This document shows, piece by piece, positions 6,235 through 7,935 of a DNA stretch of 7,935 bases. The position numbers and the translations under genes were made by a program. The notes beneath the pieces were generated by a model. The model was given only the letters and a program-made list of their open reading frames with translations, searched no databases and had not been told where the DNA came from. Source of the DNA: Scatomorpha pullicola (GTDB taxonomy: Bacteria > Bacillota > Clostridia > Oscillospirales > Oscillospiraceae). Positions within the stretch are counted from its first letter, which is position 1; each line of letters begins with the position of its first letter. The stretch covers positions 1-7,935 of the forward strand of contig DVJU01000188.1 of assembly GCA_018716545.1 (NCBI GenBank), given 5' to 3'.

Positions 6235-6274
6235 GCGCTAACGCCCGCAAACGCGCTCCCACGGGAACTTTTCC

Positions 6275-6303
6275 TTGCGTATCAGCTGAAAACGCGATAG
6301 AAT
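6275..6303 (+). promoter_or_regulatory. Sigma-A promoter for the siroheme protein gene
   Basis: TTGCGT (6275-6280), a 17-nt spacer, then TAGAAT (6298-6303), followed by a leader of about 34 nt that carries AAGGAGG. It lies downstream of the hairpin that ends the rarD unit, so the gene has its own transcription start. Confidence 0.62.
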
Positions 6304-6343
6304 GAATCGTAAAAGCCGAGAGTGAGACATCAAGGAGGAAAAT

Positions 6344-7291
6344 ATGCTTAAAATAACAGAAGACGAGAAGAAGGCGCTCAAAGGCCGCGGCATTATACTC
6401 AGCAACGACGGCGAGCACTTCGTCGTGCGCGTCGTCAGCAGCAACGGCGTGTTCACCGCCGAGCAGCTGCACGTGCTCAGCGATGCCGCCGAGAAGTACG
6501 GCAACGGCAAGATAGCCATGACGGTGCGCCTCACCGTCGAGATCCAGGGAGTTACCTACGAGAACATCGAGCCGCTGGCCGCGGCGGTGGAGGCCTGCGG
6601 CCTCGTGACCGGCGGCACCGGCAGCGTCGTGCGCCCGGTTGTGGCATGTAAGGGCACCGTCTGCGTCCACGGTCTCCAGGACACGCAGAAGTTCGCCGAC
6701 GAGCTCTTTCATGAGTTCTACCTCGGCTGGCACAGCGTAAAGCTGCCGCACAAGTTCAAGATAGCCGTCGGCGGCTGCCCGAACAACTGCGTCAAACCCG
6801 CCCTGCACGACTTCGGCTGCTACGGCCAGAGCGTGCCCGAGTTCCACGCCGACGAGTGCAAGGCCTGCGGCAAGTGCGCCTGCGTGGATAAGTGTCCCGT
6901 CAAGGCCTGCTCCAAGGGAGAGGACGGCAAGCTTGTCATCGACTTGGACAAGTGCACCAACTGCGGCAAGTGCATCCCCGCCTGCCACTTCGGCGCGGTC
7001 AAGGAGGCTCAGCGCGGCTACGCCGTGTACATAGGCGGCATCTGGGGCAAGACCCAGCGCCTCGGCACCCGCGTCCCCGGCGTGTTCAGCGAGCAGGAAG
7101 TGCACGACCTCATTGAGAAGGCCATCCTGCTCTTCCGCGAGCAGGGCGTGACCGGTGAGCGCTTCGGGCGCACGATCGACCGCGTGGGCGTGGACAAGTT
7201 CATAGAGATGCTCCTCGGCGACGAAGTCCTCTCTCGCAAGGAGGCCATCCTCGCAGAGCCGAAGCACACCACCGGCGGAGCCAGCTGCTGA
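6344..7291 (+). CDS. Siroheme/4Fe-4S sulfite or nitrite reductase-like protein with ferredoxin insert (AsrC/Dsr-like)
   Basis: A 315-residue cytoplasmic redox protein. Residues about 15-90 resemble the nitrite/sulfite reductase ferredoxin-like half domain, with Arg62 in the substrate-side strand. Residues about 96-165 hold the siroheme/[4Fe-4S] site: Cys102 and Cys107 (ACKGTVC), then Cys145 and Cys149 (GGCPNNC), the last being the expected siroheme ligand. Two ferredoxin motifs follow: Cys172, 175, 178, 184 with a five-residue last gap, and Cys204, 207, 210, 214 in standard spacing. The C-terminal part (about 225-305) returns to the reductase fold. The layout resembles AsrC of anaerobic sulfite reductase or a small Dsr-like protein. 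No asrA/asrB, dsrB or siroheme synthesis gene is beside it, so the substrate (sulfite, nitrite or other) and electron donor are open. AAGGAGG at 6332-6338 fixes the ATG. It is a single-gene unit with its own promoter and hairpin. Confidence 0.85.
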   Translation: MLKITEDEKKALKGRGIILSNDGEHFVVRVVSSNGVFTAEQLHVLSDAAEKYGNGKIAMTVRLTVEIQGVTYENIEPLAAAVEACGLVTGGTGSVVRPVVACKGTVCVHGLQDTQKFADELFHEFYLGWHSVKLPHKFKIAVGGCPNNCVKPALHDFGCYGQSVPEFHADECKACGKCACVDKCPVKACSKGEDGKLVIDLDKCTNCGKCIPACHFGAVKEAQRGYAVYIGGIWGKTQRLGTRVPGVFSEQEVHDLIEKAILLFREQGVTGERFGRTIDRVGVDKFIEMLLGDEVLSRKEAILAEPKHTTGGASC

Positions 7292-7314
7292 AGCCGGCCA
7301 AACCGCAACTGCAC

Positions 7315-7341
7315 GGGGGAACCCATTGACGGGGTTCCCCC
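7315..7341 (+). terminator. Hairpin terminator after the siroheme protein gene
   Basis: GGGGGAACCC (7315-7324) and GGGTTCCCCC (7332-7341) form a perfect 10-bp stem with a 7-nt loop, 24 bp after the stop codon. A T-rich stretch begins about 9 nt after the stem, so the classical immediate U tract is missing, but stem strength and position make termination likely. Confidence 0.7.
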
Positions 7342-7366
7342 TAACAGCCTTATTTTTATCCTTTTG

Positions 7367-7394
7367 GGGGCAAAACCGCGCCCCTTTTCTTTTT
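7367..7394 (+). terminator. Second terminator-like hairpin, directly before the next start codon
   Basis: GGGGC (7367-7371) pairs with GCCCC (7380-7384) over an 8-nt loop, followed at once by TTTTCTTTTT (7385-7394). This has the standard form of an intrinsic terminator, with a short stem. It ends 3 bp before the ATG of the substrate-binding lipoprotein. It may be a back-up terminator for the upstream gene or an attenuator of the downstream one. Confidence 0.55.
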
Positions 7395-7397
7395 ACT

Positions 7398-7935
7398 ATG
7401 AAGATACGAACTACAGCAATTACCCTGATACTTGCGCTCGCGCTTTTGCTCTCCGCCTGTGCGTCCGACGCCACGGCCGCGGAGACCGGCGTGAGCGCGC
7501 AGACTGGCTTCACGGACGACCTGGGGCGCACGGTGACGTGCGCGTCCGAGCCGCAGCGCGTGGCGGCGCTCATCGGCTCCTACGCCGAGGTCTGGTGCCT
7601 CGCCGGAGGGCGCGACACGCTGGTGGCGGCGGCGGACGACGCCTGGACCAGCTTCGACCTGGGGCTGGACGAGGGCGTGGTCAACCTCGGCGCCATCAAG
7701 ACGCCCAGCCTGGAGGCTCTGCTCGCCGCGAAGCCGGATCTGGTGCTGGCCAGCACGAACACGTCCGCTAACCTGGAGCTGATGGACGTGCTGGAGGGCG
7801 CGGACATACCCGTGGCTTACTTTGACGTGCAGGGTTTCGACGACTATCTGAACATGCTGGAAATCTGCACCACGCTCACGGGCGAGCTCGACAACTACAC
7901 AGCCTACGGCCTGAACGTGCAGAGCGAGATAAACG
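7398..7935 (+). CDS. ABC transporter substrate-binding lipoprotein (iron-siderophore/cobalamin/heme type), 3' end outside window
   Basis: The frame starting ATGAAGATACG is open to the window edge (179 residues seen). Its N-terminus is a lipoprotein signal peptide: Lys2 and Arg4, a hydrophobic core, and lipobox LSAC with Cys21. A short linker precedes FTDDLGRTVT (38-47), the usual opening of periplasmic-binding-protein-2 (FecB/BtuF/FepB) domains. RVAALIGSYAEVWCLAGG (54-71), VNLGAIKTPSLEALLAAKPD (95-114) and LVLAST then fit that fold. It would be tethered outside the cell and deliver a metal chelate, corrinoid or heme to a permease encoded beyond the window; the ligand cannot be told. There is no Shine-Dalgarno before the ATG: the preceding bases are the T-rich tail of a hairpin. 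I see no better start, since the only upstream in-frame candidate (TTG, 7326) would destroy the signal peptide. Confidence 0.82.
   Translation, partial: MKIRTTAITLILALALLLSACASDATAAETGVSAQTGFTDDLGRTVTCASEPQRVAALIGSYAEVWCLAGGRDTLVAAADDAWTSFDLGLDEGVVNLGAIKTPSLEALLAAKPDLVLASTNTSANLELMDVLEGADIPVAYFDVQGFDDYLNMLEICTTLTGELDNYTAYGLNVQSEIN

Noticed and set aside
5972..7573. Minus-strand open frame of 533 codons spanning the rarD end, the terminator and the siroheme gene
   Set aside because: It crosses a terminator and a promoter of the real genes and shows only shadow-like composition.
1..7935. CRISPR array, transposon, prophage, toxin-antitoxin or defence genes
   Set aside because: No regularly spaced repeats, transposase or integrase motifs, terminal repeats with duplications, or small toxin-like pairs are visible; all coding regions are assigned to housekeeping-type families.

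Overview
The window looks like chromosome from a GC-rich anaerobic Firmicute, most likely a gut Clostridia/Oscillospiraceae-type bacterium. The evidence is strong AGGAGG-type ribosome sites, consensus-like sigma-A promoters with 17-nt spacers, a TTG start, Firmicutes-typical families (YwlG/UPF0340, a YerB/DUF3048 lipoprotein), and two enzyme families that end butyrate or acyl-CoA fermentation. This placement is inferred from gene content; no rRNA or marker gene is present. Codon use combines high GC at third positions with heavy use of the isoleucine codon ATA.

Layout. Bases 1-240 hold no convincing protein gene but can fold into a long rod, probably a structured non-coding RNA resembling 6S RNA in shape. 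A perfect 18-bp inverted repeat (248-288) separates it from a phosphate acetyl/butyryltransferase gene on the minus strand (294-1241). A ~250-bp divergent intergenic region with a promoter for each side leads to a butyryl-CoA:acetate-type CoA-transferase (1492-2832, plus). An HD-domain hydrolase (2908-3450, plus) follows with its own promoter. It converges on ywlG (3501-4061, minus), with a hairpin terminator between. ywlG and the next plus-strand gene, a yerB-like lipoprotein (4200-5291), are divergent, and their promoters share overlapping -35 boxes. A rarD-like transporter (5295-6191) follows yerB 3 bp later and is translationally linked to it. Next comes a stand-alone siroheme/4Fe-4S sulfite or nitrite reductase-like protein (6344-7291) with its own promoter and terminator. 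The window ends inside an ABC-transporter substrate-binding lipoprotein (7398 onward), whose start lies directly against a terminator-like hairpin.

How the genes fit together. The Ptb-like and CoA-transferase genes both act on short acyl-CoA: one conserves the thioester as acyl phosphate, the other moves CoA to acetate. This points to an acid-forming fermenter able to use either exit route. The other genes look like unrelated short transcription units (cell-envelope lipoprotein plus exporter, redox protein, metal/cofactor uptake). I see no mobile element, CRISPR array, tRNA, rRNA or defence system. The least ordinary items are the 5' structured RNA, the orphan siroheme protein with unusual cysteine spacing, the overlapping divergent promoters, and the terminator-like hairpin without a Shine-Dalgarno before the last gene.
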